A stretch of DNA of 46,767 nucleotides from Sphingomonadales bacterium (lineage in GTDB: Bacteria; Pseudomonadota; Alphaproteobacteria; Sphingomonadales; Sphingomonadaceae). Location: contig JAIXZV010000398.1 of the NCBI GenBank assembly GCA_027489365.1, positions 1 to 46,767 of the forward strand, read 5' to 3'. Positions 27,620 through 35,685 of the stretch are shown piece by piece. The first letter of the stretch is position 1. Each line of letters opens with the position of its first letter. The translations under genes were made by a program, and so were the position numbers. A model generated the notes under the pieces. That model was not told the origin of the DNA and did not search any database. It saw nothing but the letters and a program-made list of their open reading frames with translations.

Positions 27620-29197
27620 ATGCCCGATCAGATCGAAGCCATTCTCGCCTTTCTCGGTCCATCGCTGTCGAGCGACGTCGCTGTGGAACTCGCCAAACGC
27701 GCCAACATCGCCCCCGCCGCCGCGCGGCAACGCCTGTCGCGCGCAGGTGGGAACGTCCGCAAGCTCGCCGGCGTCACGTTCGCGCGCAACGCCCGTTTCT
27801 TGTACCTCGCGCAGCAATATGGCTCGCCCCAATATTGGGACAGCCTTGCCGCAACGCTGATCGCGAACAATTCAGCTCTGGGATATGCGATCGCGGCGCT
27901 GCGACAATGCGGCGGCATGGTGCCCGCTCGACAATTTCCGATCATCTGCGGATCGCCCATCCGCCAGCTCAAGCACCTTTCCGCCGAGACCGTGCTTCTG
28001 CGGCTCACCGACGCGGGGCTGGTCAAGACGGTCATTGTGCCCGGCCTCGGTGAATGCGTCGCGCTGACACAGGAGGAACGGTTCTACGCCCTCGACGCTG
28101 CGAGAATGCGCGCGCGGTTGATCACCGAAGATGTTCTGCTGGCAGCGGTGCGCGACTGGCTGCGCAAGCTCGGCATCGCCAGCTACAACCTCGTCGCCAC
28201 GCGCAAGGACGACAAGCTTCCCCAGGTCGGGACCTTCGTCTGGGACCTGACCGCACCATCCTATCTCGGTGCCGTAACCCGGCTGTCGCGCGAGGGCCAA
28301 CCCAAGCCCGGTTTCGTCGCCTGTGATGTCAATCTGACGGACGATATGTCGATTGACGGGGTCGCGCCCTTCATCCGCAAGTGCACGACGATGCGCGCGC
28401 TGCGTAACGTCGGACCCTGCATTCAGATTCTCGTCGCCAATCGCTTCGACAAGGATGCGTTCAAGGCGCTGCGGGCAAACGGCATCATTGCCGCGACCCC
28501 CGCGTCTTTGTTCGGCAAGGACATCGCCGAGGCCTTGCACGAATTGGCCAGCGTATTGACCGAAGCGGCCCATGCTTCGTTCGACAGCGCGAAGTTCGAG
28601 GCACTGTTCCAGACCCTCGCGCGGATCGAGGGTGCGACGAACCAGCTGCGCGGGACCCTGTTCGAGTATATGGTCGCCGACATAGTGAAGCGCACCCACT
28701 GGGGCGAAGTCACGATGAATCGTATCTTCAAGGTGGCCGGAGTCGGTCAGGCCGAGATCGACGTGCTTTCGATACAGCAGAACCAGCAGGTTATCGCGAT
28801 CGAATGTAAGGGCTACAGCCCGCGCGCCATGATCCCCGACGACCTCTTCAAGCGCTGGCTTCATCACAATGTGCCGACCGCCTACGCCTATGTCCGCGAC
28901 CATCCCGAGTGGCGCAATCTGCCGGTCACGTTCGAATTCTGGTCCAGCGCGCCGATCAGCGACGAGATGATGGCATTGTTCGAAAAGGCGCGGGCTGAGA
29001 TCAAAGCGAGCCGGTACACGATCGAGCTGCGGGGGCCGCCCGACGTGTGGAAGGCGTGTGCTGACACGCGCGAAAAGAGCCTCATCCACGCCTATGACAA
29101 TCACTTCACGCCTGGCGACGGCACTCTGCCACCGCGGTCGAAAGCACGCCCGGCGATCAACAAGCCGCTAGCCGCGACCGAGGACGAGGATGGCTGA
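27620..29197 (+). CDS. PD-(D/E)XK nuclease-like protein with a winged-helix-like N-terminus
   Basis: A 525-residue protein. The first 60 residues resemble a helix-turn-helix (VAVELAKRANIAPAAARQRLSRAGG), and about 100-160 may form a second winged helix (TVLLRLTDAGLVKTVIVPG and EERFYALDAARM). The C-terminal domain contains a restriction-endonuclease core: EID (379-381), then VIAIECKGY with Glu395 and Lys397, the D-x(n)-ExK pattern, preceded by GTLFEYMVADIVKR, the conserved first helix of this fold. This suggests DNA cleavage, with the N-terminal part for recognition. The stop overlaps by eight bases the start of a HEPN-like gene, so they are coupled. The ATG at 27620 has a poor ribosome site. 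No methylase is adjacent, arguing against classical restriction-modification. Confidence 0.7.
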   Translation: MPDQIEAILAFLGPSLSSDVAVELAKRANIAPAAARQRLSRAGGNVRKLAGVTFARNARFLYLAQQYGSPQYWDSLAATLIANNSALGYAIAALRQCGGMVPARQFPIICGSPIRQLKHLSAETVLLRLTDAGLVKTVIVPGLGECVALTQEERFYALDAARMRARLITEDVLLAAVRDWLRKLGIASYNLVATRKDDKLPQVGTFVWDLTAPSYLGAVTRLSREGQPKPGFVACDVNLTDDMSIDGVAPFIRKCTTMRALRNVGPCIQILVANRFDKDAFKALRANGIIAATPASLFGKDIAEALHELASVLTEAAHASFDSAKFEALFQTLARIEGATNQLRGTLFEYMVADIVKRTHWGEVTMNRIFKVAGVGQAEIDVLSIQQNQQVIAIECKGYSPRAMIPDDLFKRWLHHNVPTAYAYVRDHPEWRNLPVTFEFWSSAPISDEMMALFEKARAEIKASRYTIELRGPPDVWKACADTREKSLIHAYDNHFTPGDGTLPPRSKARPAINKPLAATEDEDG

Positions 29198-29621
29198 TCC
29201 CTATGAACTTGCCGGCGTCTTTGCCCGGGCGTTCGGCGACGCCGAATTTGCCCTGAAACGCTCTGGACGTCTGCGCCCTACCAAGGACCACGCCGAGGCG
29301 GACTGGGACGCCTTCGCCGGCGACCTGGGCCCCGACTTTTTCGCCGCCGTCGTCGCTAAGGGTATCGCCAAGACGCTGATCGGCGAACCGCCCCGCCGGC
29401 TCATGAACGATCTTGTCTGGGCCCCCGAAATACCGGAGCCCTTCACCTCCGTGCATGAACTCATCGTTCAGGGAGTATGCCGCGTCCGGAACAGTTACCT
29501 GCATGGCGAGAAGTTCAGAGGCGGGCCTGACGGGCAATGGGAACGGGACGTGACCCTCATCAGAGAGGCGCATGCCGTGCTTGACGAAGCGATCGCCTGG
29601 CGAGTTCAAGCCCAAGCCTGA
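29190..29621 (+). CDS. HEPN-like protein coupled to the nuclease gene
   Basis: A 143-residue helical protein with RVRNSYLHGEKF at residues 98-109. Arg100-Asn101-x3-His105 matches the Rx4-6H motif that forms the RNase active site of HEPN dimers, and the whole segment is close to the VRNNLFHGGK-like form of ApeA-type HEPN domains. It is preceded by a hydrophobic helix (SVHELIVQGVC), as in that group. HEPN proteins commonly act as toxins or effectors in phage defence by cutting tRNA or other RNA. The ATG at 29190 overlaps the upstream nuclease gene by eight bases, with GAGG just ahead. The gene stands before the LexA-controlled alkB unit and is not obviously part of it. Confidence 0.65.
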   Translation: MADPYELAGVFARAFGDAEFALKRSGRLRPTKDHAEADWDAFAGDLGPDFFAAVVAKGIAKTLIGEPPRRLMNDLVWAPEIPEPFTSVHELIVQGVCRVRNSYLHGEKFRGGPDGQWERDVTLIREAHAVLDEAIAWRVQAQA

Positions 29622-29654
29622 ACCATTAACTCGGTAGCGCTCGCCACGTTGCCC

Positions 29655-29669
29655 GTTCTCTTTCCGTTC
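29655..29669 (+). promoter_or_regulatory. LexA (SOS) box inside the promoter of the alkB operon
   Basis: GTTC-TCTTTCC-GTTC. It lies exactly in the 17-base spacer between TTGCCC (29649-29654) and TATATC (29672-29677). Transcription would start near 29684, about 20 bases before the ATG at 29704. Confidence 0.8.
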
Positions 29670-29703
29670 CCTATATCGGGAGGCTAGCGAAAGAGAATCG
29701 ACG

Positions 29704-29931
29704 ATGGCGAATGTCGCCCAACTTCCCGAAGTGACCGGATCCGACGCAGATGACCGTGCCCGCGCATTGGCCGCCTGGCGCGATCGCTTTGATCCCGAGA
29801 ACAAGTTGGATCCCGAGGCGCTTCCAGGCGCTGCCGCGATAGCGGCGCTCGTTCCAGGCGGTCACGGCAGGCAATTTGAGCCAGAAGCATTTGGCGACCT
29901 CGTCGAATTCATCGCCGAGATGCCCTTCTGA
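29704..29931 (+). CDS. Small SOS-controlled protein encoded ahead of alkB, unknown function
   Basis: A 75-residue acidic protein (ALAAWRDRFDPENKLDPEALPGAAAIAAL, then FEPEAFGDLVEFIAEMPF) with no motif I recognise. It starts at the ATG just after a promoter containing a LexA box. Its TGA shares one base with the alkB-like ATG (TGATG), so the two products are made together. Small partner proteins of this kind may bind the neighbouring enzyme, but nothing in the sequence shows this. Confidence 0.65.
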   Translation: MANVAQLPEVTGSDADDRARALAAWRDRFDPENKLDPEALPGAAAIAALVPGGHGRQFEPEAFGDLVEFIAEMPF

Positions 29932-30515
29932 TGCTCGACCTGTTCGACGCCCCGGTGATCCCCGGACTAAGTTCACGGGCCGATGTGATTTCGCCGGACG
30001 AGGAAAGTGCGCTGATCGCGGCGATAGATGCCGAGCAGCTGTCGCCCTTCAAATTCCAGCAATGGGAGGGCAAGCGCCTGACGCATAGCTTCGGCTGGAA
30101 ATACGACTTCCAGACTAGCAAGCTCAGCCGGGCCGAACCTATCCCGGATTGGCTGCTCGACGTGCGCGAGCGCGTTGCCGACCTCGCCGCGCTCCAGCCC
30201 GAGAAACTCGTCCAGGCGCTGCTCATCCGCTATGATGTCGGGGCCGGGATCGGCTGGCACCGCGACCGTCCGATCTACGACCACGTTTTCGGTCTATCGC
30301 TCGGCGCGCCGGCGACGATGCGGTTTCGCCGGAAGGGGGGCGATCGCTGGCGCCGCACGTCGCTGCCGCTCGAACCGCGGTCGGCCTATCATCTGTCGGG
30401 CGAGGCGCGGCACGACTGGGAGCACTCGATCGCCGAGATGGAACGGACCCGCTACTCGATCACCTTTCGAAGCCGGTCCGCACGTGGGTATCAGGCGCCC
30501 GCCGCAGCAGCGTGA
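29931..30515 (+). CDS. alkB: AlkB-like 2-oxoglutarate/Fe(II) DNA dealkylase
   Basis: A 194-residue dioxygenase of the AlkB family, which removes methyl groups such as 1-methyladenine and 3-methylcytosine from DNA by oxidation. The iron ligands are His110 and Asp112 in GWHRDRP and His165 in WEHSIAEM; the 2-oxoglutarate-binding arginines are in RYSITFRSR. The nucleotide-recognition lid region contains HSFGWKYDF. Length is normal. It is translationally coupled to the 75-residue protein and controlled by a LexA box, so it is part of the SOS response here instead of the Ada response known from E. coli. Convergent with the GIY-YIG gene (3-base gap). Confidence 0.9.
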   Translation: MLDLFDAPVIPGLSSRADVISPDEESALIAAIDAEQLSPFKFQQWEGKRLTHSFGWKYDFQTSKLSRAEPIPDWLLDVRERVADLAALQPEKLVQALLIRYDVGAGIGWHRDRPIYDHVFGLSLGAPATMRFRRKGGDRWRRTSLPLEPRSAYHLSGEARHDWEHSIAEMERTRYSITFRSRSARGYQAPAAAA

Positions 30516-30518
30516 TCG

Positions 30519-31520
30519 TCACCCTGCCTGCTGTGCGCGAAGCTTGAAAAGCCGTTCCTCGAGTTCAAGCCAAGATCGCCCGTTCACCCGAGGTCCGCTC
30601 AGATATTCCTCGAGCAGCGAGATCTCCCGGTCGAGATCATGATGCGTCCGGCAGAGCCGCGCCGCGACCAGCCAGTCGAACGGGTAACGGTCACGTCTCG
30701 CCTTGACGAGCAACGGCGCAAGCTCGTCCTCCGGCACCACGCCGACCTTGCGGACCTTGGGTTTGGCCTTCGAAGGGCTTGGAGGGCGTCTCTCGCCGTT
30801 TAGGATCGCCACCGCCTCGGCACGGCGATTGAACACGGCATGGTTGGGTGTGACCGTGTCGGGATAACGCGCGAAATAGGCATCGACATCGGCAATGAGC
30901 TCATCGAACCGCCCGAGCTTCCGAAGCACCAGCGTCAGCCGGTCGAGCGCCTGGATATCGCCCGAAACCCGCTCGCCTACCTCCTTGCGCAAATCCGCGA
31001 CCAGTCCGGTCTCATAAGTGATCGCGCTATATTCGTGCATGCGTTCGATCGCCTGCCGGTACCGCACGACAGCTGCCTCGGGATCGCTGATCTCCAGCGG
31101 TCGGGTCGCCGACACAAAGCTCGTCGTCGCGTCGCGCAGCGCATGAAAGCGGTCGAGCGCGGCATAATCGAATTGGCGACCAGGATTGATCCAGTTGGTC
31201 AGCGTCCGGCCATGTTCGGCGATGAGCTCGTCCTCGAGTTCCAGCGCACCGTCTTCGTCCAGATCCTCGGCAAGGATCCGGACCTCATAGGCGCCATCGC
31301 ACCGCGTCCTCACGAATTGCCACCAATGCGGATCTCGATCGGTCGACCATGCTCGCATCGCCGTGCCCTTGCCGATGTAGAAGGGGACGTTGCCGGGGCC
31401 GATATGCGCATAGACATAACACCCCTTCGGCTTTCGCCGCTCACCGGTCGCGCGCGCCGGCGGCTGCTCGCCAAAGGCGAAGCCGGAAGTCTGGGGCTCA
31501 CTGTCGCTGTCGGTTGTCAC
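30519..31520 (-). CDS. GIY-YIG domain protein with a helical C-terminal region
   Basis: A 333-residue protein. Near the N-terminus GCYVYAHIGPGNVPFYIGKGTAMRAW is a GIY-YIG nuclease variant (VYAH and YIGKG, with a following Arg), of the LEM-3-like kind, and ELEDELIAEHGRTLTNWINPG supplies the later acidic residue and Asn. The rest is helical and tetratricopeptide-like (EAAVVRYRQAIERM and RLTLVLRKLGRFDELIADVDAYFARYP). A role as a structure-specific nuclease is plausible. The start GTG at 31520 is chosen because it follows the upstream stop by seven bases; the frame is open for a further 66 bases into the preceding gene. The gene is the second of a reverse-strand pair. Confidence 0.65.
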   Translation of the reverse strand: MTTDSDSEPQTSGFAFGEQPPARATGERRKPKGCYVYAHIGPGNVPFYIGKGTAMRAWSTDRDPHWWQFVRTRCDGAYEVRILAEDLDEDGALELEDELIAEHGRTLTNWINPGRQFDYAALDRFHALRDATTSFVSATRPLEISDPEAAVVRYRQAIERMHEYSAITYETGLVADLRKEVGERVSGDIQALDRLTLVLRKLGRFDELIADVDAYFARYPDTVTPNHAVFNRRAEAVAILNGERRPPSPSKAKPKVRKVGVVPEDELAPLLVKARRDRYPFDWLVAARLCRTHHDLDREISLLEEYLSGPRVNGRSWLELEERLFKLRAQQAG

Positions 31521-31527
31521 GCTCTGC

Positions 31528-31926
31528 TCAGCTCCCGCGCGACTTGAGCGCCCAGTGCGCGACCCGGGTCTCGCCGCGGTTCGCATCCTCCCGGTCGACC
31601 GCGATGTTCCAATGGGTATCGCGCACGCCCGTCGGGCTTGTCGGATCGCCGCCGCTCATTTTGCCGGAAACGCCCGTCACCACGCCTGGGCCGAATTTCG
31701 CATGCTCCACGGTTTCGCCGACCGCGAACGGGCAGTCAACGGGAACGGTGCCGAGCCGCTCGGCCTTGTCGAGTAGATCGCCGAGCTCGGATTGCAGCAC
31801 ATTGATATGCTTGACGAGCGCGCGGCGATCGTCGGGCGAATAGGCAGTCGCGAGCTCCACCGACGCGAGCTGGATCGATTCCCGCATCGTGTCGATATCG
31901 CGGCGCAGTTTAGTCTCATCGAACAC
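31528..31926 (-). CDS. Small protein with a UvrD/PcrA-type tudor-like C-terminal domain
   Basis: A 132-residue protein. The N-terminal half is a charged helix (DETKLRRDIDTMRESIQLAS, then ALVKHINVLQSELGDLLDKAERLG), probably coiled coil. The second half begins FAVGETVEHAKFGPGVVTGVSG, very like the tudor-like tail of UvrD/PcrA helicases (VxHxKFGxGxV) that binds RNA polymerase. This suggests a transcription- or repair-linked adaptor. The GTG at 31926 is chosen for AGGAAAG upstream; an ATG at 31965 would add 13 residues. It is followed seven bases later by the GIY-YIG gene and is divergent from the DUF932 gene. Confidence 0.6.
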   Translation of the reverse strand: MFDETKLRRDIDTMRESIQLASVELATAYSPDDRRALVKHINVLQSELGDLLDKAERLGTVPVDCPFAVGETVEHAKFGPGVVTGVSGKMSGGDPTSPTGVRDTHWNIAVDREDANRGETRVAHWALKSRGS

Positions 31927-32019
31927 GACAGGCTTTCCTCTCAAAACGCAGGATCGGTTGATCAAAGTCTAAGCGAGGTCGATCGCGACGCCAACATGGG
32001 TGCATGTGGCAACGCCGGG

Positions 32020-32037
32020 AGGGGAAGGCCTTCCCCT
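32020..32037. repeat. Perfect 18-base palindrome in the divergent region before DUF932
   Basis: AGGGGAAGGCCTTCCCCT, a perfect palindrome without spacer, centred 94 bases upstream of the forward start of the 1.4-kb region of leader repeats and 149 bases before the DUF932 ATG. A 9-base tandem repeat (CGGCCGTGA twice) follows at about 32118-32135. Both could be binding sites of a backbone regulator or of the ParB-like protein; this is unproved. Confidence 0.45.
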
Positions 32038-32143
32038 GACGGCCAGCCCATTGGTCTGGCCGTACCCCTTCTGCAGGAGCTTCGCCCCCGCAACGCCCCA
32101 TAGGAGAGGAAGAGGGCGGCCGTGACGGCCGTGACGGGTCAGG

Positions 32144-32164
32144 GTCGAGAGAGAGGCTCTCGGC
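32144..32164 (+). promoter_or_regulatory. Leader hairpin 1, upstream of the DUF932 gene
   Basis: GTCGAGAG and CTCTCGGC pair over eight bases (one G-T) around a five-base loop, then a conserved tail CGCCCGTCGCGGAGAA leads to the ATG at 32186. The same layout and much of the same sequence occurs before the ParB-like gene at 33514. Confidence 0.55.
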
Positions 32165-32185
32165 GCCCGTCGCGGAGAATTCCTC

Positions 32186-33385
32186 ATGGCGACAGTCCTC
32201 AACCACGCTCATCAGCCGCGCCCGGGCCCGCGCGGCTACAAGGTCGATATCTCGCGCGGCCGGCGCATCGGCCGCGTTTCGTCCGAATGGTTCTCGCGTC
32301 CCGATGACGAACGCTTCCTCTCGCTCGGCGAGCTCGCTGCCGCGGTCCGGGCACGGGCCGAACGCGCCCGTACGCGCACGGTCGAAACCCGCGAGGTCCG
32401 GGTGGAGGCAACCCGCGACAATGCCGAGCGCCTGGCGCTGATCATCCCGGGCCGCGATGAACCGGTGGCGCCGACCCATTGGTCGTTCGGTCAGCTTGCC
32501 GGCTTGGTCGGCGCACCCTCCGGCTATCTTCGTCAGCTCCCGGCGCCACTTGCCGCCATCAACCTTCAGCACGGGCTTCTCGAGCATCGCGGCGAACTCA
32601 TGAAGACGCTCGAAACCGACGACGGCCGCACCGAACTGCGCGCGGTGACCGGCCCCGACTATGGCCGGATATGGGATCACGAACTGGTCGACGCCGTCAT
32701 GAAGATCGCCGGCAATGGGACCGGCGACACGCGCTGGAAAGTGCCCGGTCTGCTCGACTGGTCCACGATGCACCACAATCCGCATGTCGAGATCACGCGC
32801 GACACGACCACCCTCTATGCGAGCGACCGCGACGTGTTCCTGTTCCTCGTCGACGACATGCATCCGATCGAGGCGGGCAAGCTGCCCAATGGTGATCCCG
32901 ACCTGTTCTTCCGCGGCTTCTACTGCTGGAACAGCGAAGTCGGCTCGAAGACGCTGGGCATGGCGAGCTTCTACCTCCGGGCCGTCTGCATGAACCGCAA
33001 CATCTGGGGTGCGGAAGGCTTCGAGGAGATCAGCATCCGCCACTCCAAGTTCGCGGCCAACCGCTTCGCGCACGAGGCGGCGCCCGCGCTCGAGAATTTC
33101 GCGACCTCGTCGCCGACACCGTTCGTCGCCGGCATCATGGCGGCGCGGGCCCGTATCGTCGCCCGGACCGACGAGGACCGTCAGGATTTCCTGCGCAAGC
33201 GCGGCTTCTCCAAATCCGACGCCGCCAAGGTCATCGCGACCGTGCTCGATGAGGAAGGCCATCCGCCGGAATCGATCTTCGACTTTGTCCAGGGGATCAC
33301 CGCGATCGCCCGCGACAAGCCCCACCAGGACTCCCGCCTCGATCTCGAAGGCAAGGCTTCGAAGCTCCTCGCGGCGGTCCACTGA
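32186..33385 (+). CDS. DUF932 family protein (phage/plasmid-like, TIGR03299 type)
   Basis: A 399-residue protein of the DUF932 family found on plasmids, phages and integrative elements; function is not established. Recognisable parts are HWSFGQLAGLVGAPSGYLRQLP (about 98-119), LRAVTGPDYGRIWDHELVDAV, SDRDVFLFLVDD and FFRGFYCWNSEVGSKTLGMASFYLRAVCMNRNIWG (about 235-270), then a helical tail. The ATG at 32186 has GGAGAA eight bases upstream. It starts the forward backbone cluster that continues through ParB-like, helicase/methylase and toprim genes. A GC-rich leader with a hairpin precedes it. Confidence 0.85.
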   Translation: MATVLNHAHQPRPGPRGYKVDISRGRRIGRVSSEWFSRPDDERFLSLGELAAAVRARAERARTRTVETREVRVEATRDNAERLALIIPGRDEPVAPTHWSFGQLAGLVGAPSGYLRQLPAPLAAINLQHGLLEHRGELMKTLETDDGRTELRAVTGPDYGRIWDHELVDAVMKIAGNGTGDTRWKVPGLLDWSTMHHNPHVEITRDTTTLYASDRDVFLFLVDDMHPIEAGKLPNGDPDLFFRGFYCWNSEVGSKTLGMASFYLRAVCMNRNIWGAEGFEEISIRHSKFAANRFAHEAAPALENFATSSPTPFVAGIMAARARIVARTDEDRQDFLRKRGFSKSDAAKVIATVLDEEGHPPESIFDFVQGITAIARDKPHQDSRLDLEGKASKLLAAVH

Positions 33386-33470
33386 CCTCCCATCCAGTCC
33401 GGGCGCCCGCGGCGCGGCTCTTTCCGCCTTTCGAGGTAGAGGGCCGCGCCACTTCGCGTGGCGGGTTGAG

Positions 33471-33493
33471 GGCCGGGAGAGAGTCTTCCGGCC
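33471..33493 (+). promoter_or_regulatory. Leader hairpin 2, upstream of the ParB-like gene
   Basis: GGCCGGGAGA pairs with TCTTCCGGCC across a three-base loop (ten pairs, one G-T). A further hairpin CGCCAC/GTGGCG lies just ahead at 33447-33463. The following CGCCCGCCACGGAGAA leads to the ATG at 33514 and matches the tail of leader hairpin 1. Confidence 0.55.
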
Positions 33494-33513
33494 GCCCGCC
33501 ACGGAGAAACGTC

Positions 33514-35619
33514 ATGGCGAAGTCACAGCCGAAACTCGTCCTCGCGCCTGCGCGAGGCATTCCCTTCAACCAGCTGATCCTGTCCCAGTCCAATGTCCGT
33601 AGGGTCAAGAACGGCGTCACGATCGAACAACTGGCCGACGATATCGAGCGGCGCGGCCTGCTCCAGAGCCTCAATGTCAGGCCTGAGTGCGACGGCGCTG
33701 GCGGCGAGACCGGACGCTTCGAAGTGCCTGCCGGCGGCCGGCGCTTCTGCGCCCTCGAACTGCTGGTCAAGCGCAAGCGGCTCGCGCCGACCGCGATCGT
33801 CCCCTGCGTGGTCAAGGCGGCCGACGATGCCGTCTCTGCCGAAGAAGACAGCCTGGCCGAGAACGCGTTCCGCGAGGATCTGCACCCGCTCGACGAATTC
33901 CGGGGCATGCAGATCCTGGTCGACCAGGGCACCGACATCGAGACCGTCGCCGCGCGTTTCCATGTCACCCCCGCCGTCGTCCGCCAGCGCCTCAAGCTCG
34001 CCTCGGTCTCGCCCGCGCTGCACGAGGTCTATGCTGCAGACGGCATGAACCTTGAGCAGCTGATGGCCTTCAGTGTGTCCGACGATCATGCGCGGCAGGA
34101 GCAGGTCTGGGAACTGGTGCAGCAGCATCACAACCAGTCGCCGCACTTCATCCGCGCGCGTCTGACCGAGGCGACCGTCGCGGCCACCGATCCGCGTGTT
34201 CGCTTCATCGGCATCGACGCCTATGTCACGGCCGGCGGCTGCGTGCTGCGTGATCTGTTCGAGGAGGATCGCGGCGGCTGGCTGCAGGACCCCGCGCTAC
34301 TCGACCGGCTCGTGCTCGAAAAGCTCGATGGCGAGGTCCAGCGCATTCAGGCCGAGGGCTGGAAATGGGTCGAGGCCGCGGTCGATCTCCCCTGGGGCTT
34401 CGCCAACGGCATGCGCGCGATCGAGGCGCTCCACACGCCGCCAAGCGAGGCCGATCTGGCCGAGGTCGCGACACTCCAGGCGGAGGCCGAGGCGCTCGAG
34501 GCGGAGTGGAGCGGCGCCGACACCGTGCCCGATGCCGTCGATGCCCGCGTCACCGAGCTCGACGAAAAGATCGCCGAACTGGCCGGCGGCACCTGGACCT
34601 ATGATCCCGCTGAGATGGCGATCGCGGGCGTCTTCGTGACCTTCGATCGGGCGGGCAATCTCGAGATCGAGCCCGGCTGGGTCCGCGCCGAGGACGAACC
34701 GGTGGTCGAGCCCGAGCCGTCCGATCATGGAGACGACGCCGATGGCGAGGAGAATGACTCCGTCATCGAGGACGGTGCTTCGAACCAAACCGAAGCGCCG
34801 CCCACCGATGAGGAGGATGAAGGGATCAAGCCGCTCCCGGACCGGCTGATCAGCGAGCTCACCGCCGAGCGCACCATCGCGCTTCAGGATGCTGTCGCTC
34901 GCGACCCCAAGGTCGCCTTTGCCGCCGTCCTGCACAATTTCGTGCTGGCCATCTTCTATCACGGCCGTTCGGAAAGCTGTCTCACTATCACGCTCAACAA
35001 GGTCGGCTTCGGGTTCCAGCCGACGGGCATGAAACACAGCGCCGCGGCGGTCGCGATCGACGAGCGGCATGCCAGCTGGAAGGAGCGGCTGCCCCAGTCG
35101 GACCGCGATCTCTGGCACGCGCTGCTGGCACTCGACGGCGACGACCAGGCCGATTTGTTCGCGCATTGCGCGGCCTATTCGGTCAACGCGCTCTACGAAG
35201 TCGCGCCCAAATACGACAACGGGCGGATTTCCGCGCACACCGTTGAGCGGCGCCTCGCGCACAGCCACGTGCTGGCGCGCTCGGTCGAACTCGACATGGT
35301 CGGCATCGGCTGGCGTCCCACCGCCGACAATTTCTTCGGCAAGGTGACCAAGGCGCGAATCCTCGAAGCCGTCGCCGAGGGCAAGGGCGGCGAGACCGCA
35401 TCTTTGATCGACCATCTGAAAAAGCCGGACATGGCGCGCGAGGCGGAGCGGCTGATGGCCGACGCTGCCTGGCTCCCAGAACCGCTGCGCACGCCGCAGC
35501 TTCTGGCTCAGGCCGATCTGCTCGCGGCAAACGATCCGGCGCCGCTGCCGGCCTTCCTCTCGGCCGAGACCGGCGACGGTGGTCTCGACGATGGGGAAAT
35601 GGCGATCGCCGCCGAATGA
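33514..35619 (+). CDS. ParB/Spo0J-like nuclease-domain protein, long plasmid form
   Basis: A 701-residue ParB-family protein of the type carried by sphingomonad and rhizobial mobile elements. The N-terminal ParB domain is clear: GIPFNQLILSQSNVRRVKNGVTIEQLADDIERRGLLQSLNVRP (about 15-60), then GGRRFCALELLVKR and the arginine-box-like region ENAFREDLHPLDEFRGMQ. A helix-turn-helix follows (DIETVAARFHVTPAVVRQRLKLASV, about 148-172). The remaining 500 residues include an acidic low-complexity stretch (about 405-455) and a domain found only in these long forms. No ParA gene is adjacent, so a role in gene control or element maintenance is as likely as partition. The ATG at 33514 follows GGAG and a conserved leader. 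Confidence 0.85.
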   Translation: MAKSQPKLVLAPARGIPFNQLILSQSNVRRVKNGVTIEQLADDIERRGLLQSLNVRPECDGAGGETGRFEVPAGGRRFCALELLVKRKRLAPTAIVPCVVKAADDAVSAEEDSLAENAFREDLHPLDEFRGMQILVDQGTDIETVAARFHVTPAVVRQRLKLASVSPALHEVYAADGMNLEQLMAFSVSDDHARQEQVWELVQQHHNQSPHFIRARLTEATVAATDPRVRFIGIDAYVTAGGCVLRDLFEEDRGGWLQDPALLDRLVLEKLDGEVQRIQAEGWKWVEAAVDLPWGFANGMRAIEALHTPPSEADLAEVATLQAEAEALEAEWSGADTVPDAVDARVTELDEKIAELAGGTWTYDPAEMAIAGVFVTFDRAGNLEIEPGWVRAEDEPVVEPEPSDHGDDADGEENDSVIEDGASNQTEAPPTDEEDEGIKPLPDRLISELTAERTIALQDAVARDPKVAFAAVLHNFVLAIFYHGRSESCLTITLNKVGFGFQPTGMKHSAAAVAIDERHASWKERLPQSDRDLWHALLALDGDDQADLFAHCAAYSVNALYEVAPKYDNGRISAHTVERRLAHSHVLARSVELDMVGIGWRPTADNFFGKVTKARILEAVAEGKGGETASLIDHLKKPDMAREAERLMADAAWLPEPLRTPQLLAQADLLAANDPAPLPAFLSAETGDGGLDDGEMAIAAE

Positions 35620-35626
35620 CGGAGGC

Positions 35627-35654
35627 GGAGCGGGGCGCATCGCCGTCCCGCTCC
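35627..35654 (+). promoter_or_regulatory. Hairpin between the ParB-like gene and the small DUF gene
   Basis: Arms GGAGCGGG (35627-35634) and CCCGCTCC (35647-35654) with a 12-base loop, immediately after the ParB-like stop. There is no T run, so it is more likely an attenuation or message-stability element than a simple terminator. A similar hairpin CGCCGC/GCGGCG lies before the helicase gene. Confidence 0.4.
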
Positions 35655-35685
35655 ATCCTCCCTCAGCAAGTCCCAGGAGCCCATC

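Noticed and set aside
27872..29104. Reverse open frame of 410 codons
   Set aside because: Shadow of the PD-(D/E)XK nuclease gene, which has a motif-supported forward reading.
31916..33502. Reverse open frame of 528 codons
   Set aside because: Shadow of the DUF932 gene.
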